Below, piece by piece: positions 23,302-34,380 of a DNA stretch of 64,000 bases; the first letter of the stretch is position 1; each line of letters starts with the position of its first letter. The translations under genes were made by a program, and so were the position numbers. The notes beneath the pieces are model-generated. The model was not told where the DNA came from, did no database searches, and saw only the letters and a list, made by a program, of their open reading frames with translations. This DNA is from Basidiobolus meristosporus CBS 931.73. Lineage: Eukaryota > Basidiobolomycota > Basidiobolomycetes > Basidiobolales > Basidiobolaceae. The stretch spans positions 1 to 64,000 of the forward strand of contig MCFE01000274.1 of NCBI GenBank assembly GCA_002104905.1, written 5' to 3'.

Positions 23302-23651
23302 TGTTGTAGGAGTTATGGAGAAATTGGAAGTTATTGGGGCAAAAAGTGCACTAAATGTCTTTTACTTAATAGTTTATTAAGTATAAATGTAGTATATATA
23401 CTTTACATGGTCTTGGTATTACCAACACCTACAAAATGTCTAGGAAGGTCCCACAAGCATGTATGCAAAGTTTTAGGCTGCTTTGACAACTCTTGAAAAT
23501 TTCATGTTCTGGGTACCTGTAGTCATGGTGTAAATATTGTAAATGAATTGCAACATGGAGTTTGATAAGTATTCCCTAAGATTCAAAGGTGCTGATATGA
23601 GTGACTAAGTTAAGTGAATATTTTAGGTGGAACTACAAACTCTTTACAACA
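23302..23651 (-). repeat. copia LTR, 350 bp, minus strand
   Basis: On the plus strand it starts TGTTGTAGGAG and ends CTTTACAACA, as the inverse of the family LTR. Its TATA-like region is at about 23385-23402. A pol tail on the same strand directly follows (23690-23990), so it is the 3' LTR of that minus-strand copy. Confidence 0.85.
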
Positions 23652-23689
23652 CCAACATTCAACTATACATTAATACATACTACTCCTGG

Positions 23690-23990
23690 CTGTAACCTGA
23701 GTTATCTAAACTTGTCTCTTGCTAATGGCTTGGTAATTTTGTTTGCAATCATCTTGTCTGAAGGACAGTTAAGTAAGTTGACCAAGTTGCTCTCCAACAA
23801 TTTACATATAAAACAATATCTGATATCTGTTTACTTAACTCTAGTATAATGAGTTGGATTTCTACCTATTTGTATACATCCTTAATTATTTGAAATAATG
23901 TAATAGGCGCTTTTTAACATAAGCCCAAGTCTTTAAATGCTTTCTTAGCCACTTTGCTTCTTTTGTGGCTTCAGAGGCTACTGTACATGA
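23690..23990 (-). pseudogene. copia pol tail (RNase H), minus strand
   Basis: Reverse complement reads through the conserved tail with TKPLARDKFR-like and CEATK-like sequence. It belongs to the LTR at 23302-23651. Confidence 0.7.
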
Positions 23991-24008
23991 CCCTCCCTCT
24001 TTATTTGC

Positions 24009-24595
24009 CTACCCACAACTATCATGGGTATGCCATGTATAGTTTGAATCAAAAAATACTATGGCCTCCTGCTTTCCAAACTCTACAAATGCGCACAGCT
24101 GCCACAATTCACATACTTCTATGACATCAACTTTATGGCTTTTTGGCGTGATACTTGCAAAGCTGCTGTATACCTTGTATTGCTGGTGACATATACAGCA
24201 TGCAGTCATATACTTGGTTGCCACCACTTCTGCCATGAATACCTCCTGAATATCTGCAAAGAGCTTTTTGGTATTTAGCCAATATACCCCTTCTCCCTGT
24301 TGGATTCTAGTCCCCCTTATAGATATGCTCTGGCTCTTGTTTGTGTGAATTCTGTAATGAATGGTGTGGTGATTGGCTTGTGACCAGGGAAAATTGGGCA
24401 TACCTTGGTTGAGTTATCCAAATGAAAGTTAGTTGCTTGTTGCACCCAACCCAACTTTATATTACTTAACTATTACCCTTGCTTTGTGGCTGCTTAGCAT
24501 CCTAATGTCATAGGCATAGGTGTCTTTATTTGTGCATCCATCCTCAGTATTAGCCTACTCTTCTTGGCTGTCCTCCATGTGGCAGCTCATTGGGC
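24009..24595 (-). pseudogene. CACTA/Plavaka-like transposase, C-terminal part, minus strand
   Basis: A 130-codon open frame (24009-24401) includes GTRIQQGEGVYWLNTKKLFA, then DIQEVFMAEVVATKY, then CELWQLCAFVEFGKQEAIVF. The first part is shared with 49390-49510 and the region with 26140-26290. Upstream on the same strand (24438-24590) the sequence matches 49110-49270. This piece preserves the C-terminus better than the copy at 48168. Confidence 0.5.
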
Positions 24596-24599
24596 AGTG

Positions 24600-25544
24600 A
24601 TGAAGCATGGGCTAATATTCAAGAGGCTGTTGGATGTATAGCATGCCAACACCCTACAGCTGGCATTTTGCAGAACCATCAGGTACTCAAGGCAAAGCAG
24701 AATGTGCTTGACTTGCTCTATAGTAATTATTCTGGACTCAAACCAGCCAATGGATTTTGAGCCAGCATGGGTTGTCTAAGAAAGTATCTCAAGAATGGCA
24801 AAAACTATCCAAAGCAGAAGGATAAGAGTGCAATGGCTCACATCCAGCAGCTCCTGCTTGAGTCTGTTGGAAGCAGGAAAAAGAGCTCCAAGCAAGTGTC
24901 AAAGAGACATTGAACAGCTGGAAGAGTGACAATAATACAAAGCAGACAGACACAGATGCACCAGTACAACATTTAATGAGGAAAAAAGGTATTTCTACTC
25001 AGGAAGCACTGTCAATGTAGTAGTGAAGTGCCAGACAGTGATGAACACATGCAACTACCTCAGGAGCCTGTCACAGCATGGGCTGCAAGCTTCAAACAAG
25101 TAGAAAAGAAGCACCAAGTTGCCTGCAGAGTGCCAGCAAGGGACAAGCTAGCCAAAACAGATGCATCAGAGCAGAACTTATCAAGGAGAAAACATAGTCC
25201 AATACAAGAAGCACTCAGACAAAGTTAGAGTGAAAAACCTGGCAGTGATAAAGGAAAAGGTAAAGGGAAAAGAGTCTACCCAAGCCAGAGACAGGGAAGC
25301 GTAAAAAAAAAGCGGCAGTTCTTGCCAATCAACACTGTAAGCCTAGAACCAGACTGACTCCTATCATAGCCCAGAAGTATTAACAAAAAGAAAAGAGCTG
25401 TTTTCATAAGAGTTGAAAGCACAGCCAGCTAAGCTACATTTCAGTGAGGTAGAGGAGTTAGCAGAGAAAGGCAATTTGTCAACCACAGCCTTCATATCCT
25501 CAATTGTTGACAAAGTAGAGATCCCACAGACAGTGATAGAAAGT
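24600..25544 (+). pseudogene. Accessory protein of the Plavaka-like element (copy P2)
   Basis: Matches the minus-strand accessory gene of P1 and P6, here on the plus strand. Frame 25028-25228 has PQEPVTAWAASFKQVEKKHQ and a Ser/Lys-rich stretch. Frame 25413-25544 has EVEELAEKGNLSTTAFISSI. Interrupted by stops and truncated by copia sequence at about 25545. Confidence 0.45.
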
Positions 25545-25790
25545 GCTATGGTTAGTTGCTTTCTTGATTTCCATAAAATTGCACCATTACAGTAAAGAAA
25601 GGTGTATCCTGAGGTTGATCTTCTGTGTTCCAAATTCTGTCCCCAATCAACATCAGAGTATCCCACAAGATCCTGTTCTGAATCCTTATAATTGTATCTT
25701 GTGCAGATATCAGCAGTTCCTTTTAGGTATAAAAAGATCTGCCTAACTGCTGCAATATGATCAGATTTTTGGCAGCATATGTATGGAAGT
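25545..25790 (-). pseudogene. copia RNase H fragment, minus strand
   Basis: Part of a 153-codon open frame. Reading KSDHIAAVRQIFLYLKGTAD and then DLVGYSDVDWGQNLEHRRST, it is the start of copia RNase H with the catalytic-type DVDW segment intact. It is flanked on both sides by Plavaka-like sequence, so it is an insertion remnant. Confidence 0.75.
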
Positions 25791-26687
25791 GAGTCATACC
25801 AAAGGGGAAATGGTGCTACATACATGTGTATATAGTGCTACAACTGTGTATATAATGCTTACTATGGCAGGTCATCATTGAATCTTACATTTATGTACAA
25901 ATGGACAACTGTCATGAGACTGGCACCATATGACCCAGAGACCATCCTGAAGCCAACATGTGTTGACAGTTACATAGCATTCACATCAGATAATGCCACA
26001 GTTGCAAAGTGTTCAGCTTGCCAGTAATACACCACATATGAAGTAGGGTGCAACAAGCAACTGATTTTTATTAGGACAACTTTACCAGAGTATTTCAGGT
26101 TTGTCATGGTCACAAGTTGATTTTTGTACCATTCAATATGGAATATACACAAACAGGAGCCAGAGTGCACCAATAAGGGTGACTAGAATCTAGCAGGGAG
26201 AAGGATATCTTGGCTAAATACTGAAGTGGTCTTTGCAGATAATCAGGCAGTATTCATAGCCAAAGTGATGGCAACCAAGCACATATCTGCAAGATGCATA
26301 TGTTACCACCAATGAAGGATATATATAGCAACTTTGAGGTGTCTCACTAAAGAGCTGTAGAGCAGAGGTGATAGAAGTCTAGCAATTGCAGCAGATGTAC
26401 ATGCATGTAGAGGTTTGTAAGCAGGATGCCATAAGATTCTTGATTCAAACTCCATCAGCAATACCCAGGGCAGTATTGGTATGTAAATAAAGAGGGGTGA
26501 TATTACAGTGATATATGAATGGCACAGGGGATATAGAAAAAGGTAATACAACTTGGTAAATTGGTATAGTGGCATTATACAGAGCTGGCTGCAGGCTAAA
26601 ATACCTCTGTTGAAATACTATCAGTGGCTCTCAATGAGGCTGTTGAAACACTGTCCTGTTTCTTTATCTTGAGGGAATGTTAAGATA
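25791..26687 (+). pseudogene. Plavaka-like spacer and transposase fragments (copy P2)
   Basis: Begins with the conserved divergent spacer (25780-25890) and jumps to C-terminal transposase sequence equivalent to 49260-49520 (26040-26290) and the 3' non-coding part. The central transposase is deleted. Confidence 0.45.
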
Positions 26688-26951
26688 TTGAACTATTTAG
26701 TATCATTCAACAGCTATGATTGTTCCCAATGTCAGGATTAATTTAGCACTTGCACCAAACATGATGTATTACCCCAGAAACTTTTACAGAATGCTACTGA
26801 ATGCTGAGAAACCCTCCTTACTAAGTGTTACAGTTGTACTTCTTCTGCAAAGGTATAAATACTGAGTTTCTCCATGAATAAACAACAGCTAAATATTATC
26901 ACTATTTCTGGATAAGTTCCTTATATTCCAACCACTTGTTGAATTGCACCA
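26688..26951 (+). repeat. LTR of the third family, internally shortened
   Basis: Begins TGTTAAGATATTGAACTATT and ends TTGAATTGCACCA. About 100 bp shorter than 21857-22221 through internal deletions. TATAAATAC is at about 26854 and AATAAA just after. Confidence 0.65.
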
Positions 26952-28251
26952 GGTTACAAGCCCTAATTGCCTTATTTTATTCAAAAGAGGACTTCTACCA
27001 TCAAACAGAACTTTACAAATATCAAGCAGGGCCAAAGCTCCAAGCAAGCATCACAGAGACATCAAGTAGCTTGAAGAGAGCCTATAAGGGAAATGAAGGC
27101 AGATACAGATGAGCAGCAGAGCTTTTACTAAGGAAAAAGTGTGATCCTGCTCAAAAAGCACCCAGTCAAACTAGTAGCAATGGACCAAGCAGTGATAAAA
27201 ACAAGTGGCTACCTTAGGAGCCTGTAACAGCATAGGAAAAGATCTTGAAACTAGTGGAAACAAAGTGTCAGGTTGCCTACAGTGATAAAATAAAAGGTCA
27301 AGGGAAATTCTCTACCTAAGCTGGTGACAGGGAAGAGTGAGAAAAAAGATGCAGTCCTTGCCAACTAATGCCATAAGCCCATAACAGCCTGAATACCATC
27401 ATAGCCACAGAGAATTACCAACAAGAAAGCAGCTGGTTTCACAACAGTTGGAAGCGCAGCCAACTGAGCTATGCTACAGTGAGGTAGGTTAGTTTGCAGA
27501 GAAAGGCAATTAGTCTGCCACAACCTCCAGGTCCTCCATTGTTGGCACAGTGGAGATCCATTGGCAGACAAAGTAACAACATTCAGAACTTAATTAGATT
27601 AGCACAATGCCTTCAGTGGAGTTTTGGAACATTAATAGGCACACCAAAAGGTTGCAGCACTTCTTCAAGATCAGTGCTCAAGAAAATGCACCTGAATATT
27701 CCAAGGATTTATTGGAAAGACTGGCAGATGAGGTGCTAGACCTTGCAGTGCCAGCTGAAGACCAGGATGTATGGGAACCAGTGAATGAATAATGGCTTAA
27801 AGCCATATGGTTCCTGCTGAAGTCAAGGAAACAGAGAGTGACAGCAGAAATACTTATGAAGTGGTGGATTTTGATGATGTTGATTGCTGAGTATAGGGTT
27901 GGGCTTAATGTTAGTGCAGGTGTAGGGACTTCAGTAGGTCAATACAATTATCAATTGAGGTATAACTGAAGCTTCACTGGATATGAATCAACTTGTATGC
28001 ATAAAAAATAAGAAAACAGTTGAGTCAAAAAAGTATGGAGTGAGAAAAAGTGGCAATAGCCACTCTTTACACAAACATTGGAGGTGATAGAGTGTCTGGG
28101 ATCAGAAAGTGAGAAAATTGGCAGAGAACCAATCAAAAGCCACTTTTGTATTGTTGTGATGAGAAATTTTGATTAAATTTTAGTGAAATCTTAGATGCAA
28201 TCATGGGATCAATACCTCTTAGTTGTAGGACTTAGAATTTGCAACAGCCTT
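26952..28251 (+). pseudogene. Accessory protein gene and terminal region of Plavaka-like copy P3
   Basis: Degraded accessory gene on the plus strand. Its best part (27607-27792) reads VEFWNINRHTKRLQHFFK, then ENAPEYSKDLLERLADEVLD, then PAEDQDVWEPVNE, as in P6 at 46330-46500. After the gene comes the family's terminal segment ending CCTTTTGACA at 28250. It is continued at 29329 (GGATCATCACAA) after an LTR-element insertion. Confidence 0.5.
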
Positions 28252-29328
28252 TTGACAGTGTGGTGGTTTTTAGGTCCAAGGGAGAGATATGACCAACATT
28301 TCTTAAGTGTTTTGTGTGGGGTATTCACTGGGTGTAATAACCTCTGGCCAAAGCTTGCAGGGAATACCTGGGTTTTGTCTCTACTCTAATGAGAAAGGGA
28401 ATAAAGCACATACTTGTCAAGGGAAAACTATTGAGCTTCAGTCTTCAACTTGGTAGGCATCTTAACAAAAGTATGTGCAGGGCTCAGCATCCTTTGAGAT
28501 GACAATGTACTAGTGCTTCCAAAGCCAAAACAATTGTAAACTTCACCAGCAGGGACTTGGTAAGAACTTGGCTTTTGTCAATAGCCACAAAGACAGAAAA
28601 GTATCTTTGCCTGTACAAGAACACACTTGGAAAAGAATCAAATATAATAAAAGATACCTACTCTGAGAATTCCTGACAAGTAGTGCCTCCAAGGTCAGTT
28701 GGCTGTCAGCACAGTTTCCTGGGAATGTCCTGTGGTCTGGGATTGAAAGTTTAGGTAGCAGCAGGTAGCAGTGATCACACTAATCAACAAGTTGGTATGT
28801 TGATAAAAGGGATGGTGATCTAATGTGGATGGATTGCATCCCTGATCTACCTATTTCACTGGCTAAGAGATTACTAATCATGGTGTTCCAGAAGGTTCTG
28901 GAGGTCAAATAGAAATCTTGATGACATCAGAATGCGCTAAGAATGTCCCAAGTAGGTGCTGGAAGATTCTAGGAGGCACAGCACACCCAATCAATTAGGA
29001 ATCAGTATTCTGAAGCCTATGTAATTTAAGGATACTATATACAGTGGGAAATGGTAGGGATGGTGACATGGATTGGTCATGTGTCACAGGTACTGGGGTA
29101 GGCGCTTGCTTGATGTAGAAGCATCTACATCAACAAATCTTACATCAAGGGAGGGATAACTTATGCAATAAGGTAAGCAGGTGCTATAGTCAGCTGGCTT
29201 ATGGGATAGTACTGATCAAGTATGACAAATGGGATAAAACTAAAATAAGGGTATTAGAAAGATAGGAGAGTAGAATATATGAGACTGAGCATATCTATCA
29301 GTGAGTGTCACTGTGACCCCACTACAAC
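28252..29328 (-). mobile_element. Ty3/gypsy remnant inserted in the end of Plavaka-like copy P3
   Basis: The outer bases are TG...CA (TGTGGTGG at the left, CACTACAACA at the right), and the element splits the host sequence TTGACA/GGATCATCACAA. Inside, 28440-28690 resembles the untranslated leader of the young gypsy element at 43360-43560 in inverse orientation (CACCAGCAGGG, AGTATCTTTGCCT). No coding sequence remains. Confidence 0.5.
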
Positions 29329-29339
29329 AGGATCATCAC

Positions 29340-29860
29340 AATAACATCTTGTAAGAAAAGATACTGCTTTCTTGACCTGTGATATTGATTGCTCTACATA
29401 TATTATTCACTCATCCTGCTTCAGGACTATTCCCAGATTTCTCTGGGCTATTACATCTGTTTGTCAGTCACTGTACCTTATTGCCTCATTAATGCTTTGG
29501 TATGAGCTGACATCATACTTGCTAATACAAGTGGAGGTGATGCAGGTGGTTGTGATATTGTGACAACCAGTTGTCAGTCTTCAACTGATTGAACTATGTT
29601 TGTTACATTATCATATGCCTGAGTATTATTGTCAGCTTATTTTTCCACCATGATTCTCATTAGCCTACTTGACTGGGAGCCTGAGGAGTCAATATTATTA
29701 CCTTCAGTGGGTACATGGACAACATGGTCTTATTTTGGATGTAGCCCTGCTTGTAGCACAAAATTTGAAGGCAAGCTGTTGTCCTACCACTCTTGTGCTG
29801 CTGTCAATGGTTAGGCTTGTTTGGAACCAGATGACATATTGTATTTTGTTGGTGGCATAT
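29340..29860 (-). pseudogene. Accessory protein N-terminal part, Plavaka-like copy P4a
   Basis: Minus-strand match to 10500-10920 of copy P1 (coiled-coil-like N-terminus and upstream) without an open frame. Confidence 0.4.
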
Positions 29861-31520
29861 ATATGAAAGTGAATCCAGCCAAAGGGAAAATGGTGTCCCA
29901 TATATATGTGTATGTGGTGCCACAACCTTGCTTATGATGCTTACAATGGTAGGTCATCATTGAATTGTACATACATGTCGATGCAATATTACAAATACAA
30001 TAGTGTCTTATACTCACGCATCTATCAACATAAAAATGATATAATAGTGTACTTTGTTGAGTGTCAAACTGCTTGCCCCATAGAGAAGACTACTTAGATT
30101 AAATGCCACAAGAGAAGAGAAAAAGACCAGGTGGCTATTGTAAGGAGCCTCTCAGCCATGAGGTACACAGACAGCATAGAAAGTATTACAAGGATCACAG
30201 CCAGTGTCTGGACACAAAAGTCATGTTTGGCTATTCATCAGTCACTACTATGCAAGCATATCATACCAGCTACTTGATACTTCAATATGGGCACCTTATC
30301 ACGCTTGTTATGTTGTGCAAACTGAGTGAGATTAGTTTATGATGCCTTTTGACTCACTGCAGCCTTCTAATATGGCACGCAGAGTGATAGCTCTGAGGAA
30401 GAAGACTCACTGATGGACTGTAAGCCTATCTCCTCTAAAAACAGTACATAGCATGAGCCTGGCCAAATCACAATACGCAATTAGACAACAGTTGCATGGC
30501 ATTTACATCAGAAATGCCACCATTTCAAGGTGTCCAGCCTGTTGGGAATCCAGCACCACTTGAGGTAAACATTGTTCACATTCCAGATATATTCCAGTAA
30601 TAACCTGTCTAACAAAGCTTATACAGTCCAACAAATATTGTAAAGCTATGAAGTTCTGCACTTGGTATCAACTACACAAAAACATCTTGAATATATCTGA
30701 TGGCAGGAATTTCAAACAGTTTAGAAGCAATGGCAACTTTGAAAGTATGTATGACCACGCCTTTGCCTTTGCACCTAATGAATTCTGATTAAGTTAGTAC
30801 ACTACCAGCAAATCCTGCTGGTCACTGGTTCTCATCAACTTAATCTGCCTCCTGTCTTATAGTATTAGAGCAGAAATCTGATGGTGGTCTTGATGGTTTC
30901 TGGGCCTTAATAACTATCAAGCCTAGAGAGCTACCTGCATCCATTACTGAATGAATCTTGTATGCTTTCCAGTGGGATATTACTTAATGGCCATCATATC
31001 AAAGCTCAAATTATTGTCTGCATTGAAGATACCCAGGCTATCAGCAAGGGAGCTGGATTTTCTAGGCACAATGGATGCTATTGCTGTTAAATGTGTGAGA
31101 TCCAGGGGATTTACTCCATAGCTTACAGGCATTATTACTATCTATTCACCAACCCCACAAACATCATCTTCCATAGAGGGGACTTACAGAAGTCAGTATG
31201 GAATTGCAGCAAAGTTGGCAAGCTTCAAGCCCTCAACCAGAATATAGAATTCATTGGAAACTAGATATACCCAAGATACCAGGTATTTAGTAGGGTAAAC
31301 GCTTTCTACTGGGAGCATTGCAGTTACTTTTTATCTACATCCCTTTGTCAGTGACCAAGTTGTACCGGGTACATTTCAAGCTGAATGAGTCCTTTGCAAT
31401 AGCAGAGATGTTTGTAAGAATTAGCAGGATATTACAGATTATCTGCTAAGTAAAGTACTTCTCATGGGCTCTAATCAATATTTGGCACATTTGCAACAAC
31501 ACAAACCATATGAATAATAT
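29861..31520 (+). pseudogene. Plavaka-like transposase, copy P4a
   Basis: After the conserved spacer (29857-29970) the plus strand gives a Cys/His-rich segment (YCKEPLSHEVHRQHRKYYKD, about 30145-30205). A central part at 31000-31100 matches 48220-48320 (GAGFSRHNGCYCC-like), followed by a block matching 48480-48700. Stops throughout. It is the most colinear view of the transposase 5' half. Confidence 0.45.
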
Positions 31521-32425
31521 TCCAATGATCCCATCCAGATGCTGTCACAAATTTTAAGTGCCATTACTAAGAGGCATTGATTCCATCATGACACTGTGCA
31601 AAGACCGTAAAAAAATAGTTGCACCCAAGATATCTAAAAAACCTAGTCAAAATTTTTTTTCTAACAGCCTCATGAATGTTAACACACTCTTCATTGATGC
31701 ACCCAATGGCTTCACAAATCTTCAATGTCTGTTGATTTTTAGGCTTTAGTACAATCACTACTTGTTCTCCCTCCTATGCTGTGATAGTTTTTTCTGTGGG
31801 CTCTATCTTTGGGCACTGTTATTGTGCTTCAAAGACTATATGGTGTTCCTCAACTGTTGCATTGGGAAATGACTCAATTCTTGGCTGCAATATGAGCTAC
31901 TTGGGTTACTTCTTTGCAGCAAAGATACTGCTTTCTCTATCTGGGATATTGATTGCTCTACATCTTTTATCTGCTTATCCTGTTTCTGGACTATTTCCTG
32001 ATTTTTTGGGGCCATTACATCTATGCTATAAGTTACTGCACCTAATTGCCTCATTAATGCTTTGGTATCAGCTGACAACATACCGGCTAATACAAGTGGA
32101 GGTGATGCAATGATGGCCACTTGCTGATCTTCAACTGAGGGTACTACATTTGCTACATTCTCATCTGCCTTAGCAATATGGTTGGCTTGCAGCTCTGCAG
32201 AAATTCCCAATCGCCAAATTGATTGAGAGCTTGCAGTGTCTGCATTATTCCCTTCAGTGGGCATAATGTCCAAAGGGCCTTTTTTGGCAATAGCTCTGCT
32301 TGTTGCGCAGATTGTGAAAGCTAGCTGTTGTCCAACCATTCTTCTGCTGCTCTCAGCAGTGGGGTTTGGTTGGCAATCTGATAACTTTGCTTTACTTTTA
32401 ACTGCATATATTTGAATGTGAGTCA
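31521..32425 (-). pseudogene. Accessory protein, Plavaka-like copy P4b
   Basis: The terminal segment at 31520-31650 (same as 45850-45960) leads into the minus-strand accessory gene. The best frame (32426-31836, 196 codons) has ENVANVVPSVEDQQVAIIAS and a helical segment KNQEIVQKQDKQIKDVEQSI, then SQIEKAVSLLQ. Hydrophobic residues recur at about every 3.5 positions in the latter, suggesting a coiled coil. The gene is cut at about 32500 by the gypsy LTR. Confidence 0.5.
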
Positions 32426-32501
32426 AACCACAGGGGAAATGGTGTTACATATACATGTGTATATGGTGCCACAGCTTTATTTATAATGCTAACTATGGCA
32501 G

Positions 32502-33030
32502 TTTCATGATCACATGACATCCCTGGTCTCCAATTAACTAGTCAAATCAAGTCAGTGAAGAAATCATAGTTCCTTCTAGAAAGTTCTATTATATTTTAGC
32601 AACTTCTAGATAGCTCCAAGTCAACGTTACACAACAGAATATTCTATGGAAGCTTCCCATTGGATTTTATGTAGTCCAATACCCTGTATGTTGAATACAT
32701 GGCATATGTCCTGGTCACATGATCAGCTGACCCCTGACATATCCCCATGTGATATTCTAGTTTGTTCTTTACTATATTTCTATCTTGGTACACTTACTGT
32801 GCCTTACCCCAGAACCCCATCAGTATTAGCCAATATCTCTTGGCATCCATGTTGCCAAAAGGGATATATAATTCTATCCCCCTTTATGTATTTCTCAGTC
32901 TGATAAGCACAGGTCTTGAATAAGCAGCCTTGCCTTGGAAATCTGCCTTGCCTTGTTGATCCACCCCTAGGTCCTTTCCTGGTCCTGCCCTGCCTAGCCC
33001 TACTCTCCTGCCTTGTGTCTATTCATAACA
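32502..33030 (+). repeat. gypsy 5' LTR, older copy (529 bp)
   Basis: Starts TTTCATGATCACATGACA (a variant of TGTCATGATC) and ends TATTCATAACA. It aligns with the 523-bp LTR of the young element. It contains TATATA at 32865-32870 and the predicted RNA start CAGTCTGATAA at 32896-32906. Confidence 0.8.
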
Positions 33031-33032
33031 GG

Positions 33033-33044
33033 TTTATCAGACTG
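33033..33044 (+). promoter_or_regulatory. Self-complementary primer-binding site, older gypsy copy
   Basis: TTATCAGACTG (33034-33044) is the exact reverse complement of CAGTCTGATAA in the LTR at 32896-32906, 11 bases. It lies 3 bp after the LTR end. This fits Tf1-type self-priming. Confidence 0.7.
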
Positions 33045-33444
33045 CTCCAGACTTACCTGTGGATCTCTGCCTTCTACCCAAAGTTCTTGAGAAGAACTTG
33101 TAAAGGAATACCTGCCGTAGTATTACCCTGAATCTTTCCCAGTCTTGTCCTCAAAAGGCAGAGATACTTCATCTTTGTAAGATTATTGGCCAAAGCAGCA
33201 TTCACTTTATTACCCTGCTGGTGTAGTTTACAGTTGTTACAGTATTGGAAGCTTTAGTGCAATACTCTATCCAAGGACATTGAAGCCAGTACCTTCTGAA
33301 GTGAAGCTAACTTATTCAAAGTTGGGGATTGTGGCTCAATAATTGTATTTTTTACATACCAGTGGCTTTACAACCCACAAATTAGCTAGCAATATCCATT
33401 ATTCCTGAACAAGTCCAAGAGACTTCTCCGCCTCCTGCTGCCAT

Positions 33445-34380
33445 GACATGTCCAGCCCAGAGTATAACTTTACAAGTCTCATGGCTGCCATTGCCCTGCT
33501 GCAACAAGACAATGCAGACCTCAGAAACTCTGTTGCTCAACTCCAGAGCCAAAATACTCAGCAGCCTATCCAGGCTCCCTCCTACTATGATCCCAAGATC
33601 ACTTCCACTACCAAGTTCAGTGGCTCCCAGAATGAATTCAAAGGTTTCATCAACATAGTGAAACACCGCTTGTCACTACAACCCAATTGATTCCCAACAG
33701 ATCAAGCAAAAGTTGGTTATATCTCTAACCTGCTGACTCAAACTGCCCAGAAATGGCTCTCCCCTTTTGTGGAAACCAACTCCCCTCTACTCAGCAGCTA
33801 CCATGCCTTCCTCACAGAAATGGAGCTAACATTTGGTAACATTGATCAAGCCAGAACTGCTGCCAACAGGATCAAGAACTTGAAGCAAGGAAACAGACCT
33901 GCATCCGTGTATACTTCTGAATTCTGGCTACTAGCCTGTGACTTGAGTCCTTGGGGTGACACTGCACTAGTTAGTAAACTTCTAGATGGGCTCAATGATA
34001 AAGTCAGTAACCTACTTCTCACTTTCCCTGACACAACCACCTTGGGTGAAGCTATTCATCAAGTAATCCAATGTGACAATTGTCTTTTCCAGAAGAAACA
34101 GTATTTCCAACATACTTATCTGCCAACCTCCTGCCCTCTGATCCAGTTACCCAACACTAAGCCAGATGATCCTATGCAAATTGACAGTGCTAAATATAAG
34201 AAACTCACAAAAGAAGAAAGATCTAGACATCAGCAGGCAAACCTCTGCCTTTACTGTGGCCAGCCAGGCCACTTTGCCAAGTCTTTTCCTGACAAGAAGT
34301 CCAGCTTTGAGCTCCTGCAATCATCCAGTGAACAATCTTCTCCTGAATTATTGGGAAACTCCAATGTCCAGTTACAATGA
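33445..34380 (+). pseudogene. gypsy Gag, older copy, one nonsense codon
   Basis: In-frame from an ATG at 33448 (MSSPEYNFTSLMAAIALLQQ) to TGA at 34378-34380. It is interrupted by a TGA at 33688-33690 where the young copy has an Arg codon. A CCHC zinc knuckle CLYCGQPGHFAKSFPDKK lies near the end, with the last Cys replaced by Phe. Gag would form the particle and bind RNA; this copy is inactive. Confidence 0.8.
34353..34359 (+). promoter_or_regulatory. Putative -1 frameshift heptamer GGGAAAC, older gypsy copy
   Basis: In the gag frame the codons are TTG GGA AAC, so the heptamer is positioned G GGA AAC. The -1 frame is open from here into the protease/pol frame. Confidence 0.6.

Noticed and set aside
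32916-33131. Proline/Leu/Cys-rich 71-codon frame
   Set aside because: It lies in the older gypsy LTR and leader, made by the CCTTGCCTTG-type repeats of the LTR.
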